DNA from: Kondoa malvinella
Taxonomy: Eukaryota; Basidiomycota; Agaricostilbomycetes; Agaricostilbales; Kondoaceae
Assembly (NCBI GenBank): GCA_039545315.1
Contig: BCIM01000002.1
Span: forward strand, 1,639,369 to 1,703,368
Reading direction: 5' to 3'
Length of the DNA: 64,000 nucleotides
Part shown: one piece after another, positions 1 to 13,171 of the stretch
Position numbering within the stretch: position 1 is the stretch's first letter
Layout of the letters: each line of letters begins with the position of its first letter
Translations under genes and position numbers: made by a program
The notes under the pieces: model-generated
What the model was told of the DNA's origin: nothing
Database searches by the model: none
The model's input: only the letters and a program-made list of their open reading frames with translations

Positions 1-1700
1 CTGTCCTAGCACCATCGTACGTCGAATTCAACCTTATCAAGCACAAGATAGACGCCTATACATCTGCGCTGTCTCGGCTGCGGTCTACCTGCGCTCGCCT
101 GCTGCCTGCCGCTCGTCATTGGCTGTCCCTGTTGGACAATATCAGAATACGCATCTACTATCTAGACCAACAAATCGAACCTTATCCAATTCTACTTGAT
201 ACCGTGGACCGCATCAATGACGGATCGCGATCGCAGGAAAATCGCAAGGCAGCTTTTCAGCGTTTCCGCTCATGGGTAGACGCCAACCAAGTTCACGAAT
301 TCATGCCTTTCTCGGCTGCAACAGAGGACGAAGCAGAATCGGAATTTGCAGAAGTCTTGATGCATGTTGATCGAGTGGCAGGGAAATTGAGTGAGGTGGA
401 AGAGTTATCAATGTTCTTCAACCGGGAGTCCGCTCAGCTCAAGTCTTTCGAACGCAACATGTCCAGATCAGGGAGGAATGCGGCTACACCGACAAACAGT
501 CCAAACCCGATGACCTTTGTTCTTGCCAATTCTTCCCAGATGATTGATCGCTTCGGCAAAATGCTGCCTCAGAAGGATGCTCCGCGAGCAGAAGCAAATA
601 TTGATGGCCCATTTGTATTCCTGGAATGCGGTGCAGTCCCTTCTGCTTTTATCCAGCAAAGCGACTCCTGCTCAAGTCCGTCAACAGCCATCGATTCTTG
701 GATACTTCGAGTCCAGCTCCGCCTGTCCGGCTACGTTGCTAGTCATCTTCACTCTGACAGCCGCATAACTTTCGATTCCCTTGGCAGCGACGCCTGGTTT
801 GAATCATATTCCGCCCCGAAAAAGGCTCTGTCACCAGCTCTGCAGAGTATCGGGACTCTGACCAGCACATTCTTGCGACGCTTCACTCTGCATCCCTCAC
901 CGGTCTCGAAGAACGCTGCTTTAGCAGATCTCGAGCAGGTCTTGGTTGGAGCCTTGTTGATGGAAAAGACGTCAAAGCAAGTGGATCCTCCCAGCTACTT
1001 CAGAAGAGCATCCGTCAGCCTTACGCGGCGCACTTCTTATCTCCAAGATGGACCAAGTAGTCCAACTCGTAAAGGAAGGCACGCGGTTCCTGACCAAAGC
1101 GAAGGCAGCGCCAGCGGAGAAGCACCTAGTGTGCCTGCTACAACACCAGGGCTAGATTCGTTCATCGAGAAGCCATTTACGTCGCAAGCGGCAAGGTCAC
1201 CTGCAGCAGTCGAGCAGCCCTCGACCGACGTCATACTGAATAACCTCGAACCAATCATTTTGAGCGTGAGACCGCCTCACCTATTTGTACGCCAGGAGCC
1301 TCATGAATTCGGACTTACTGGCTGAAAATTTTTCATTGTTCTCTATAGGCAGCTCTCCAGATGTGTGCCATTCTTATCCCAAGTTCAGTTCTAGACATAC
1401 GCGATGACGCTAAGGTGAGCTCTTTGCCAGCTCTCGCCGTTAGCCTCTGATATCCCAATCAGGCCTATTGGGATCTTGCTCTCGCTGCTCTTTCAGCTAA
1501 GCAGGACTTTGTCCGCGAAATGGTGTCTACTTCTATTGATTTGCTGCCAAGAGGACTCGAGCAAGAGCGGGAAGCAGCAAGACGACTGCTGGCGATCGGC
1601 ATGTCCTGCTTTGTAGTTTGTTCGATCGCAGCTAATTTGTCTCACAGCTGCTCGCGAAGGGAACGAACAAGCGAAGGAGCTCCTACCGTCTCTTCGATAA
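1..1700 (+). CDS. 3' part of an unrecognised protein (gene continues past the left edge)
   Basis: The reading frame is open from base 3, so the true start lies outside the window. The long exon runs to about 1286 and is followed by introns I place at 1287-1348, 1415-1462 and 1599-1647, ending at a TAA at 1698-1700. The last intron appears to be GC-AG (GCATGT...CACAG). Splicing there gives a smooth hydrophilic tail ending in KELLPSLR. The N-terminal part looks helical and possibly coiled (LLDNIRIRIYYLDQQ). The middle is Ser/Pro-rich and probably disordered, and the C-terminal 80 residues look like a compact helical segment. A further small intron could exist near 617-658. I do not recognise a family and assign no function. 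Confidence 0.6.
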
Positions 1701-1842
1701 TGCAGCTGTCAGCTCGATTCGCTCAACTCTCCAATTGTGTACGTACAGCTGCCTCTACTTTCTTCTGCACACTTGCGCAACAACAGCGCACTTGCGAGCG
1801 ACCACGCGGACGAAACATCCATTACAAAGTCAGCCTGTACAC

Positions 1843-3298
1843 ATGGCACCTTTCATCTCATCTGTATCTGATTGCCAACCGCCGACAAGCGCCAGCTTCT
1901 GTTACTCTAAATCCAATCGAAAACCCAGAAGTGGAGAATCGGATGACTTGGGTTGCTCATTTCATTCGCTCTCGGACCTCGCGAAAATTCAGAGCACCTC
2001 TTGTTCTCTAGCTGTGCCAGCTCAACGACCACAAACCCTTCCCATTATGCAGTCTCTCGTCAACAGGGGCTTGTTGCCTGAAATCTACAGTCATCTCACG
2101 CCGTTCGAAAGTTTTCGCCTTGCTCAAACGTGTCGTAGCTTTCATGCCGAATTTGTGCTTCTCTTGAAGCTGTCTGCGCGTCGTGCTATCCATCGCTTCA
2201 TCGATGATGTACCGTGAGTCGTTTCTTCTCGAGCACAGCCGTCTCTGATTCGTCACAGGTACTTCATGCGCTGGTTAAAAGCACATGCTGCTTTCATCTC
2301 TGGTAGCCTCGTGGTCTCAATCTTGTGCGGCAAAGAGTTTGCAGATCAAGACATGGATCTGTATTGCCCAAATGGCTCACGCGAGCACGTTTGCTCGCTT
2401 ATCAGCAGAGACTTCGACCGACCCTTTCTGCTCACCAGCTGCCTGCTAGACTACCTCACCATCGTCGAGGGCTATGAGGAAATCGAGTCTTCCTTGGATG
2501 AGCTGTCTAGTGATTATGGCGGCGGCTATGGGTATGGATCGGCTCGTCAAGTGAGCCGTGTCATCAAGATCAAGAGAGGGGATGCGCGCATTGACATTGT
2601 CGAAGCAAGATCTGCTGTTGGTCGCATGTTACATCGCACAATCGAATACTCATCCAGAGCCAGAATCCCACGAAATGCATCAATGAGTTTCATGTATGCC
2701 TTGATCCTCGTGACATGCTCCAGCTCTGATAATGTCTCCTATCCTAGTCTCATGTTGTCATCAACACGCTCGACCATCGCGGATTGGCTTGCTACTACCC
2801 TTTGGAGACTCTCAACCTGCGCAATGTGCCTACTCGCATCTTTGGGCGTGTCGCTCATGAGCAGTGGGGTGGTCTATACGCTAAATGGGCAGACCGCGGG
2901 TTTCCATTGGACGAGAGCAATGCTAGCTCATCTCAAGATTGTGAGGACTACGATGAAAACGGGTTCGATATGTGGGCCAGAAAGACCTACAACAGTACCA
3001 CTGCAAGGTGAGTCTCCGTTCCTGCACTGTTAAAATTTGCTAAGTAGAATCCAGGGTCGGCTTCTCGCTGATGGAAGAAGAAGTTCACTTGGATGCAGAA
3101 AGTGTCTCAAGCAACGCCAGTAGCTCGAGGTCGTTGTCCGACAAATCTTCGGCAACATCCAGCATACTAGAGGACTGCTGCATCGCTGCTATTGCTTTGC
3201 GACATCGCCCGCAACCTGGATCTGAGCCCGAAGATAAGCGAGCATCTATGTACGCCAAGGTGCTCAAGTGCCTTCAGAGCACCCAACTTCAGGACTAA
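1843..3298 (+). CDS. F-box-like protein with a nucleotidyltransferase-like core
   Basis: Exons were assembled as 1843-2213, 2259 to about 2616, about 2658-2693, 2748-3010 and about 3059-3298. The N-terminal region carries an F-box-like helix set (LLPEIYSHLTPFESFRLAQT, then CRSF). After the first intron the protein reads FISGSLVV...DQDMDLYCP, followed by a strand with RIDIVEA. Later comes the exon junction INEFH/SHVVINTLDHRGLACYYP, a pattern I recognise from expanded fungal families of unknown function. GS followed by DxD and a later Asp resembles the minimal nucleotidyltransferase signature; this is inference. The C-terminus is Ser-rich and acidic. The intron near 2617-2657 needs an unusual GTTGGT donor, so that junction is uncertain. 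The start at 1843 is the first in-frame ATG giving a complete N-terminus; 2047 (MQSLVNRG) is an alternative. Confidence 0.65.
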
Positions 3299-5090
<1,792 letters not shown>

Positions 5091-5166
5091 TGTTGTTCTA
5101 AGGAAGAGTCGTTGGTAGCGAAAGACCGAATGTCACCTCTTGACGTCGACTCTCACTCTTTCCAAT

Positions 5167-6244
5167 ATGGCAGATAACGTGAATGTAAGCCTGGCCGTCT
5201 AATATTCTATCCTTCAAAGTACTCGTACTGGCCTTTCGGACTGCTGTCGTGACCGATTTCATGCATCAAAATGCTCAAACACGCATGTTTTTGCACAGGA
5301 AGATCAGGTCATTGACGAAGGTCAGCACAACGAGGACAACAACGATGCAGACTTAGACAATTACACTGTAAACGCTCCCTCTCTTCAACTAACGAGAACT
5401 ATGATGCTGAAGTTCCGTTATAATAAAAAGGACGAAGACCTATCTCGGATGAGAGCACGAGTAGCAGAAATGGAAGCAGAAGCAGAAACACTAAGACAAA
5501 TGCAAGCTGGTTTAGATCATGCTTCAGGTGGAACTGCGCCTGCATCACCCAAACCTGCAAAGGAAGGCGAAGGGGAAACAAAGGAAGGCGAACCGACGGA
5601 AGACAGCGCAGATGTGGATGCGAGGAGTATCTATGTTGGCAATGTCCGTACACTACTTATGCTTATCAGACTAGTCTGATCATCGAGTATGTCTTCAACA
5701 GGTCGACTATGGAGCATCACCAGAAGAAGTACAGACGCATTTCCACAGCTGTGGTACCATCAACAGAGTGACAATCCTTTGTGACAAGTGGACTCAAGCG
5801 CCAAAAGGGTCAGTCTATACATCTCTTCGTCACTTTAGCAACCAGAGACTGATTGCGTTATGTCATTCAGATACGCCTATGTAGAATTCGCATCACCAGA
5901 CCTGGTACAAAATGCTCTAGCGCTGAACGAGTCACTTTTCAGAGGGCGACAATTATCCGTGAGCTTGTCTTCTCACTGTCGACATCCGCCAATCCTGATT
6001 CTTGATTGGTCATAGGTCGTAGCTAAACGAACCAACATCCCAGGATTCAATCGAGGTCGCGGACGTGGGAGAGGCGCCTACAGAGGTGTAAGTCTGCACA
6101 CCTTTCCCAATAGCGATTCGGTTCACTAATCTCTCTGACTTGCCTTAGGGGTATCAACCCAGAGGTGGGTATAATCCTTATGCACGAGGAAGGGGAGGAC
6201 CTAGAGGACGTGGGAGAGGGCGAGGAGCCTGGGCACCGTATTGA
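5167..6244 (+). CDS. PAB2: Nuclear polyadenylate-binding protein Pab2 (PABPN1-like)
   Basis: Binds poly(A) tails in the nucleus and acts in polyadenylation and RNA surveillance. Seven exons: 5167-5184, 5299-5367, 5431-5643, 5702-5808, 5871-5958, 6016-6087 and 6149-6244, giving 220 aa. An acidic N-terminus is followed by a short coiled coil ([19 protein letters not shown]), then one RRM with RNP2 (SIYVGNV) and RNP1 (KGYAYVEF), and an RGG/Arg-Gly-rich tail ending in [13 protein letters not shown]. This order is diagnostic of the PABPN1/Pab2 family. The first coding exon is only 18 nt (MADNVN). Intron 2 must use the AAAAG acceptor at 5430; the earlier CGAG would lead into a stop. Confidence 0.95.
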
Positions 6245-6396
6245 ATGCAGGGGTCAAACAAAAGTTGTATAGTTTTCGAAAGTCGTAGACCCAAAACAAA
6301 AGGATAATCCTGTAGATCGTTTTCTTTCAAACCTAGCATCCAGTACATTTCAGAAAGTTCTTACAAGCCCATACTTTCTTCATAAACACCTCGCAC

Positions 6397-7398
6397 TTAT
6401 ACCTTCTTCCTCTTATTCTTTTTAGGACTCGCAGTGACCGGAATTTCGACAACGACGTTATCCTTGATCGGACTGGCGACAGCTTCCTTCTTTGCAGCTG
6501 TGGTCGATCTTGTCGCTCTTCTTTCCGGTTCAGCAGGCGTGGCTTGAGCAGGAGTAAGATTACTAGGTGCAGGCGTATCGAATGCAGCTTTTGTAGGGCT
6601 ATCAAATGGTGTGGAAGGTGTTGAGCGCTTAGGCGTCTTCCTTAAGCTGGATGGAGTCCGTGATTTGGTAGGTGAGCGTTTAACTGAATCAGCTTCGACT
6701 TTCGCGTCTGTTGCAGAGTCCTTGCGAGCTTGATATTTCGCTAGATACTGTTCATCATGGCATTACTCAGCTCGATAGTGAGCTATTCGCAAACATGACG
6801 GACTTGGAAAGCTTGTAAGCTTATAACGCCAGTCAAGGCTACTGATACCAATAAATGGGCTGAAGCTAATTCGCGCAGAATGTCCAAGCTTTGATGCGAG
6901 TTTGGCGCTGTTGCGTGTAGTGCTTGCGTCTCTGACTCGCACTCGTCAGCCAAAATGAATTGGGGCACAAGATTCGCGCCTACTGTCAGGCATTGTCGTC
7001 GCCATTGTACCGAGTACAGCGAAATAGAGCACTACATCGAAATCAGCATTACGACCGCTACAGTACACATGTGATGGCACTCACACAAGCTCGCTCCATC
7101 GAATAATATATTGCTCGTAGTGCCCAGAAGCAGTTTCGCGAGCAGGGCAACAACAGCCAATCCGCCCAAAGCCATATTCGCATGCTGGAGGAAAGCGGGC
7201 GTATGTTGCATGGAAGCATAGAAACCTTCAGCTGCTGCTAATGCTCCAGGTTGCAAAGGTCTTCTCCACAGGATACCATAATCGACAATCCAGTATCCTA
7301 TTCTGCCTTTCAGCGCGGGTGCAGCAGCGAAAGGGTGCATAGTCACCGAAGGAGTTGCCCAGCAGGATAGCTGTAGGCACAATCGCTAATAATGACAT
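6397..7398 (-). CDS. SHR3: Shr3-type ER packaging chaperone for amino-acid permeases
   Basis: Shr3 proteins are ER membrane chaperones needed for amino-acid permeases to fold and leave the ER. Exons on the complement: 7347-7398, 7085-7306, 6984-7031, 6804-6931 and 6397-6747, giving 266 aa. The family hallmarks are visible: a short first hydrophobic helix (MSLLAIVPTAILLGNSF), IGYWIVDYGILW, a second helix with HANMALGGLAVVALLAKLL, the conserved NILFDGASLVLYF, and a last helix LLVSVALTGVISLQ. The cytoplasmic tail is long, basic and Thr/Pro-rich, ending in KKNKRKKV, consistent with the hydrophilic tail of Shr3. Intron 1 is very short (40 nt). Confidence 0.9.
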
Positions 7399-7503
7399 GA
7401 CTGTCGAATGTCAACAAACTAGCCAAACAAGGCAATAATGACATGCACGAAAAGTAATGCAATGCGATAATAAATGTACAAGCAAGACCCGCTGCTCTGT
7501 TTT

Positions 7504-9545
7504 CTAGGCAAAGTAGAACTGGATAGAAACGCGTCAAAATTGAACACCGGTAATGTCGAGCGACAAACCTGATCATTCTTCTTCTTTGACTGAACCTCTT
7601 GGATACCCGTGACAAAGTGCTCGTGCTGCAAGACATAGGCATCAGCATTGACTTTGTGTACGCAAAGGTGGACTCACCTGTATCACGCTAGCACCTTCTC
7701 GTAGCGCAACCATACCAGCTTCGACCGCGACAGCTTTCAGTTGAGCTAAAGTGATAGCATATCATGAGTACCGAAAGAGTGTAAAAAGGCTAGATCACGC
7801 ACCACAATTCATCTCCCTGTTTGGTAGAAGCGCACAAACATCAATCGAGATAATACTTGGACAAACAAGCAAACTCACTCTGAACTCCTAGCCAACTCTA
7901 GATAATTGACGCTCTTGGCGACATTCATCTTTCTCGCAGAAATTTCCAACACTTTCGCTCGCCCATCTTCATTCGGTAGCGGGAATTCAATCTTTCTGTC
8001 TAATCGACCTGAACGAAGTAAAGCAGGGTCCAAGATATCGATCCTATTAGTCGCCGCAATGACCTAACCGGATGACTCAATATCGAAACGTATAAGGGAT
8101 TTGGAAGAGACGCACCTTGATCCGATCATCAGACCCAAACCCATCCAATTGGTTCAACAATTCCAACATGGTTCTCTGTACTTCACGATCTCCAGATTTC
8201 TCACTGTCGAACCTCTTAGTCCCAATCGCGTCTAGTTCATCAATAAAGATGATGGCGGGTGATTTCTCTTTGGCGAGCTCAAAGGCGTCTCTGACTAGTT
8301 TGGCACCGTCTCCGATAAACATCTGCACGAGCTTCAGCGAGTCCGTTCACAATGTATTGATTTGAGAACTGACCTGAACGAGAGAAGGACCAGCGAGTTT
8401 GAGGAAACAGGCGTCTGTTTGGGCGGCACAAGCTCGTGCAAGCAGCGTCTTTCCAGTTCCTGATTCCAAATCTTGTAAGAACATGCTATGTCCAACAAGG
8501 AGAATAAAGACGAACCAGGAGGACCATACATCAAAACACCCTTTGGCGGTTTGATACCCAAAGATTTAAACTTTTCGGCATGCTTCATGGGCAAAACAAT
8601 GGCTTCTACCAACTCTTCAATCTGCTTGTCCAAACCACCAATGTCGTTATAACTTTCTTTCGGCTTTTCATCCACTTCCATAGCTTTCACTCTTGAATCG
8701 TATTCAGAGGGTAAAGTGTCCAAAACGAGGTAAGAATCTTTTTGTACGCCAACGAGATCCGAAGGTTTCAATTTCTCTGCTGGGACGAGGCCGAGTAAAG
8801 GTAGGAAAATAGTTTGTCGGGTTGACGTCTTGATGACTGCGCATTTTCCCTTTCGTGCACTGTCTAAATCCATAGTCCCACCTTGTTCTTTGGCATCTTC
8901 GGCATTGGCAGCATCGGCGTCTGGGTCAATGTCGAGTAATTCGACAATGTGAGAAACGAGGTATGGAAGTTGTTTGTTTTGTCGAATCTTGTCTTCGTTG
9001 TCGGTGATTTTGAGCTTCATTTCCTGTCGTTAGAATGTCAGCGAATGAATCTTTCGACCTGGATGAGAGGAAGGGTCAACCTTTTCGTCATGCTTTAATC
9101 TACCAAGTTCTGACCGCATCATCTGTATAACGATATGAGTTGTAGTTCTATAGCAGCGAGTGCACAGTGACATACCTTGATCTCGTTCTCTACCAGCCTA
9201 ACAGCACAAAGCATGAATCAGTATACTTTCCATCACACGAATGCAATAGCCATAGTAGCAGTCTAGTACAAAGCTGCACACGGGCTATCGCGTTCAAGCC
9301 CGCTCACCTAGCTCGAGTATGCAATCTATCGCCCGCGGGTCAGATCCCACCCTCTTCCCGTATCAAAGCAGGACTCACTCTTCCGGAGTCGCGTTAACAA
9401 CATCATCAGGTAAAGGTGGCTCTTCTTCTTTCACAGGTTCTGATTTCATTTCCACGTCTTGCGCGACTTTTGAAGTTGACGCTTCGTTGGGACTTGACTC
9501 GTCTTTCGCTGGTTGCTGCGCTGGATCGTTGGGCGCTTCTGACAT
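7504..9545 (-). CDS. RPT5: 26S proteasome regulatory particle ATPase Rpt5
   Basis: AAA+ ATPase of the 19S base that unfolds substrates and opens the 20S gate. The OB domain (QGGTMDLD...SRQTIFLP) is followed by [34 protein letters not shown], Walker A (YGPPG then GKT across an intron), Walker B ([14 protein letters not shown]), SRH ([19 protein letters not shown]) and EVQSKKKND. Rpt5 identity rests on this close match rather than on order among AAA paralogues. Several introns occur in the 5' third, including tiny exons near 9100-9370. I chose the start MSEAPNDP (9543-9545); an in-frame ATG 14 codons upstream (9585-9587) is possible. The last exon reads FYFA-stop, so the C-terminal HbYX position has Phe where Rpt5 normally has Tyr. 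Confidence 0.95.
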
Positions 9546-9956
9546 GTTTGTAGTAGTGTTAGGGTGTAGCTGTTCGGGGGTGAGCAAGGGTTGAAGGACG
9601 TTTAAGTGGCTGAGCCTCGCTGACGACGCTTGGACGACGCATCATTATAACTTGTTCAGCAACTTCCACTTTGAGCTTGAACAGATTTACTACTACTACT
9701 ATTACATGTAAGCTCCCCTCCCCTTCAGTCATATCGCTGTCGTCTCTCCCATCATCGCCTACTTTGGCTTTCCTGTTCCAGCTTCGGCCTTGTCACGAGA
9801 TCACAGCCCCTCGTCTGATCTGTGCAGCGCCTGATCCGTCTTCTCCCCTCTTTCTCCTGCTCTCCCATCCACCACAAGCTCTCGCCGATATACAAACCCT
9901 TATCATCCGTCCCAACTTGAATCCTAACGAATCGAAACTTTGTCTAGTCATACAAC
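9546..9956. other. Divergent intergenic region (RPT5 / AN1 gene)
   Basis: This region of about 410 bases separates two divergent starts. From 9660 to 9900 it is C/T-rich on the plus strand, as expected for a fungal core promoter and 5' leader of the AN1 gene. The open frame 9671-10003 overlaps the AN1 start in another frame and looks non-coding. I cannot name a specific regulatory motif. Confidence 0.4.
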
Positions 9957-10369
9957 ATGCCACCAAAGAAGAGATGTCAAGCTTTATTAGACGCTACAGT
10001 TAGATGCGATAACGCAGCTTTAACCAGTATGTACTCTCCTATATGATTCCAGAATGTTCTGATTGAACCCGCTGATTAGTGATTGGGCTTTGCGATAAAT
10101 GCGATAAACGATATTGTGCCAAACACAGGATACCGGAGGATCAGTATGTCCCATCTCTTCGTCTGCTTTGACCTTTGATGAGTGCTGATGCCTTGGCAAT
10201 AGTAATTGCTGCGGGTTGGCAGAGACAAAGAAGAAGGCTTTCGAGGAGAATAAGGAACAGCTGGAAAGAGAAGCAAAGGATGCTAGAGCGAATCTGCATA
10301 GTATGTCCACATCTTGACCTCTCTTCCAGGATGAATGCTGATGCTTCGAGCTTAGATGTCGCTTTTTGA
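9957..10369 (+). CDS. Small AN1-like zinc-finger protein (81 aa)
   Basis: Four exons (9957-10026, 10080-10143, 10203-10300, 10356-10369) give 81 residues. The N-terminus is MPPKKRC. Zinc ligands follow the AN1 layout: C7, C17, then LCDKC, the conserved YCxKH (YCAKHRIPEDH), and the final C after HN. The C-terminal third is a charged helix (KKKAFEENKEQLEREAKDAR). AN1 fingers in stress-associated and Cdc48-adaptor proteins bind ubiquitin or proteasome partners; the exact role here is unknown. The last coding exon contributes only 14 nt, and the third and fourth donors are canonical GTATGT. The gene is too short and too split to appear as one long frame. Confidence 0.8.
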
Positions 10370-10545
10370 AGGGACGGGACTTTGTAATCGTTTCACGCGC
10401 ACTACCGACATCATCTTTTTGTAATGTATAGCACTAGCATTGTCTGGCATGAGCAATATTGGCATTGACCTATATCTTTACCCGCCCGACGACGACGATT
10501 GTTGATTTTGTATACCATGTCTCAAAGATAGCTAAATGCACAAGC

Positions 10546-13171
10546 ATGGCTGCGATACCAATTGCCCTGAAGGAATACCTCGATCATAGCGAGAGCGCTG
10601 TCACTGTCGTTGACATCTCCGGCCAATCCCATTATGCAAATAATACCTTTGCTCGCACCCACAACAATTATTATGATCTGCTGCTCCTCTTGACTTCGGC
10701 CTTTGATCGTCAGAATCTTCTGCAATGTCTGCATCGAGTTTCGGAGAAGAAGCTACCGGAAAACCTCTCGTTGCAATGTCCGACTTCTGTTCAATTTCAA
10801 GTAGCGCAGATGGCTCAGACGGAGCTCTTTATCCTTACCGCTCGAACGAACAACGCAGAGTCAGATACCAGTAACCTCGACAGCCAGCGATTCGCAGACC
10901 AAACAGCTTTCATCAACTTGGTACCGGTCGCGCTCGCCAGGCATGATTGCGCTGGTCAGATCCTCTGGATGAACGACGGATGGTGGAATACTTTTCGTGA
11001 GCTAATACTTCTGCGCATTGGACTGCATGTCGATCCTTCTATTCAGTATTGGACAAGCAAAAGGACAATCCTAATGATTGGGCTACTCAGATCCATCCAG
11101 AAGACATTGAACCAGTAACAGCGCAATGGACGGAAGCTATCGTATCGCATAAAGCTACAGCTATAACTTTTCGACTGAAACAAGGCAACGTCATCTTGAC
11201 CAACGTTCGACCTAATCATCCAGATCGAAAACTTTGCACCGAATGGATAGGTCACATGACGGATATTACAGCTCAAGTCAAAGCTGAGAAGGCCTTATCT
11301 GTTGCTCGCGAGGCGGCGATTCGGAGGACCCTTGATGTAGAAGAAGCTCAGAAACGAAGGCAGATTGCTGAAGAGCAAAAGGCGGATCAAGAGTATGTGC
11401 TGCATTCGAATGTTTACTTATTAGCTCAATCGTCTCTTACAGAATGCTCATTGATATTACATCGCACGAGTTGAGAAACCCAATTGGCGCAATCAGTCAG
11501 CGGATCCTGGTTGCTTACAAGTTCTGATCTGATAGCTCGGTTTGTGCTCTACAGTGCAAAATGCCGAACAACTACAAGAAAGTCTTGCTCGAACTTTGAA
11601 CATACTGAAAGATACGCTCAAGGACGAAATTCTTGATGTGCTCGAGGATGGCATCGAATCGGCCGACGCTATTATGCAATGCGCTCTTGCCCAGAAGCAC
11701 GTCGCTGAAGATTTACTTAGCTACGGTGCGATTGGCGCTTCGAGCTATTCTATATCAGCAATAGAGATGCCGCTGCTGAAACACTTTCGGACTACGATCA
11801 AGATGTTCAGCACAGAATGCAAGGCCAAAAAGATCCATTTGAACTTCACAGTCGAACCTAGCATAAGACACATGGCAAGCATCAATGCCGACCCGACGCG
11901 TCTAATGCAAATCTTGATCAACCTGCTTGCCAATGCTGTCAGATTTACTCAGCATGCCAAAAATACACGCCAGATCGCAGTCACCTTGGCCGCCTGTACC
12001 AAATCGCTCAACATGCAAGATCGTTTATGCATGCCTTCCAAGTCCGACGATGATCCGATCCGGTAATCGAAGCCGGACAGGCCTTCTACTTATACTGCTC
12101 TGTAGTGAGTGCCATCTATTCTTGAATGCCAGTCGTCAGATCTGATTCGTTGCTTTAGTCAGATACGGGGTGTGGTATCAAATTCAGTCAGCTGGACAAA
12201 GTATTCGACCGCTTCTCACAGGTGCGGCTTACGACTATGTTACTTGCATCAAGGCTAAACGTTCTGTTCAGGCTAATTCGCAAGTCCACACGAGATATGG
12301 AGGTAGTGGTCTCGGTCTATATAGTGAGTTTTTCGCTCACTGAACGGCTCTGTCGGATTGCTGACTGGTTGATTCCGCTAGTTGCTGCACGTGCGTCGTC
12401 AAAGATTGCTATCTGGTTGACTTTGCTGATAGTGAGCGCTCGCAGAGCTAAGTAATATGCAGAACGGTCGCATATCTGTTCACTCCGAAGAAGGCAAAGG
12501 AACAACTTTCGTCTTTGCTATCAAATCGACTGCCATGACCTGCACATCCGCCACTGAATCTACGAATCCTACCGAGCATTATGGCTACCAAGTCGAGACG
12601 GCTCCGCAGCCAAGACTACGCCCGACCCTTTTCGTCCCTCCTCCAGCACCACTCAGCAAAGGCGATAAGGCGTTTAAATGTCTAGTTGTGGATGACAACC
12701 AGCTAATACGCAAGATGGTTTCTAAACAATTGACCGCTCATGGTCATGAGGTAGCGGCGGCGGAAGATGGCCAACAAGCTATCAGCATGTTTACAGAACA
12801 GAGGGAGCGACCCTTTGATTGCATGTGCGTCATGTACCGAGAGTTGCACAGCACGTTCCTGAGCATCGTCATGCAAATAGTGTAATGGACTTCAACATGC
12901 CGGTAATGGATGGATGTACTGCTTGCAGAATGATTCGTGGGATGCCAGAAGGAAGGACATGCCGGATTGTAGGGCTGACAGGTCCGCTTCTTGATCTGGC
13001 CCCGGATGTGAGCAAGTCTTACACATCTCACAGGCAATGCCAGACCCGCTCAGCTACAAGAGGGTCTGAATTCGGGCATGGACCTATGCTTGGTAAAGCC
13101 GTACAAGTGCGTTATACCGCAAATTACCAGACTAAGACTGAATGAATATGTGCAGCAAAACGGAGCTTTGA
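10546..13171 (+). CDS. Hybrid histidine kinase with PAS-like sensor and C-terminal receiver (possible frameshift)
   Basis: Domains in order: a PAS-like region (NLVPVALARHDCAGQILWMN...IHPEDIEPV...GHMTDITAQ), a coiled coil (EEAQKRRQIAEEQKAD), the H-box (DITSHELRNPIGAI, about 11450-11495), the N-box (QILINLLANAVRFTQ, about 11905), G-boxes (SDTGCGIKFSQLDKVFDRF, GGSGLGLYI), then a receiver with CLVVDDNQLIRK, the phospho-acceptor Asp in DFNMPVMDG (codon 12888-12890), and LVKPY. It ends KPYNKTEL at 13171. No membrane segment is visible, so it is probably a cytosolic phosphorelay sensor. Between 12053 and 12062 the sequence ATCCG is tandemly repeated; removing one copy restores a perfect frame into the G-box, so this copy may be frameshifted. 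Splicing around 12330-12460 is unresolved. Confidence 0.85.

Noticed and set aside
9671..10003. Possible 110-aa protein upstream of the AN1 gene
   Set aside because: It starts in the C/T-rich leader, overlaps the AN1 start in another frame and has no domain.
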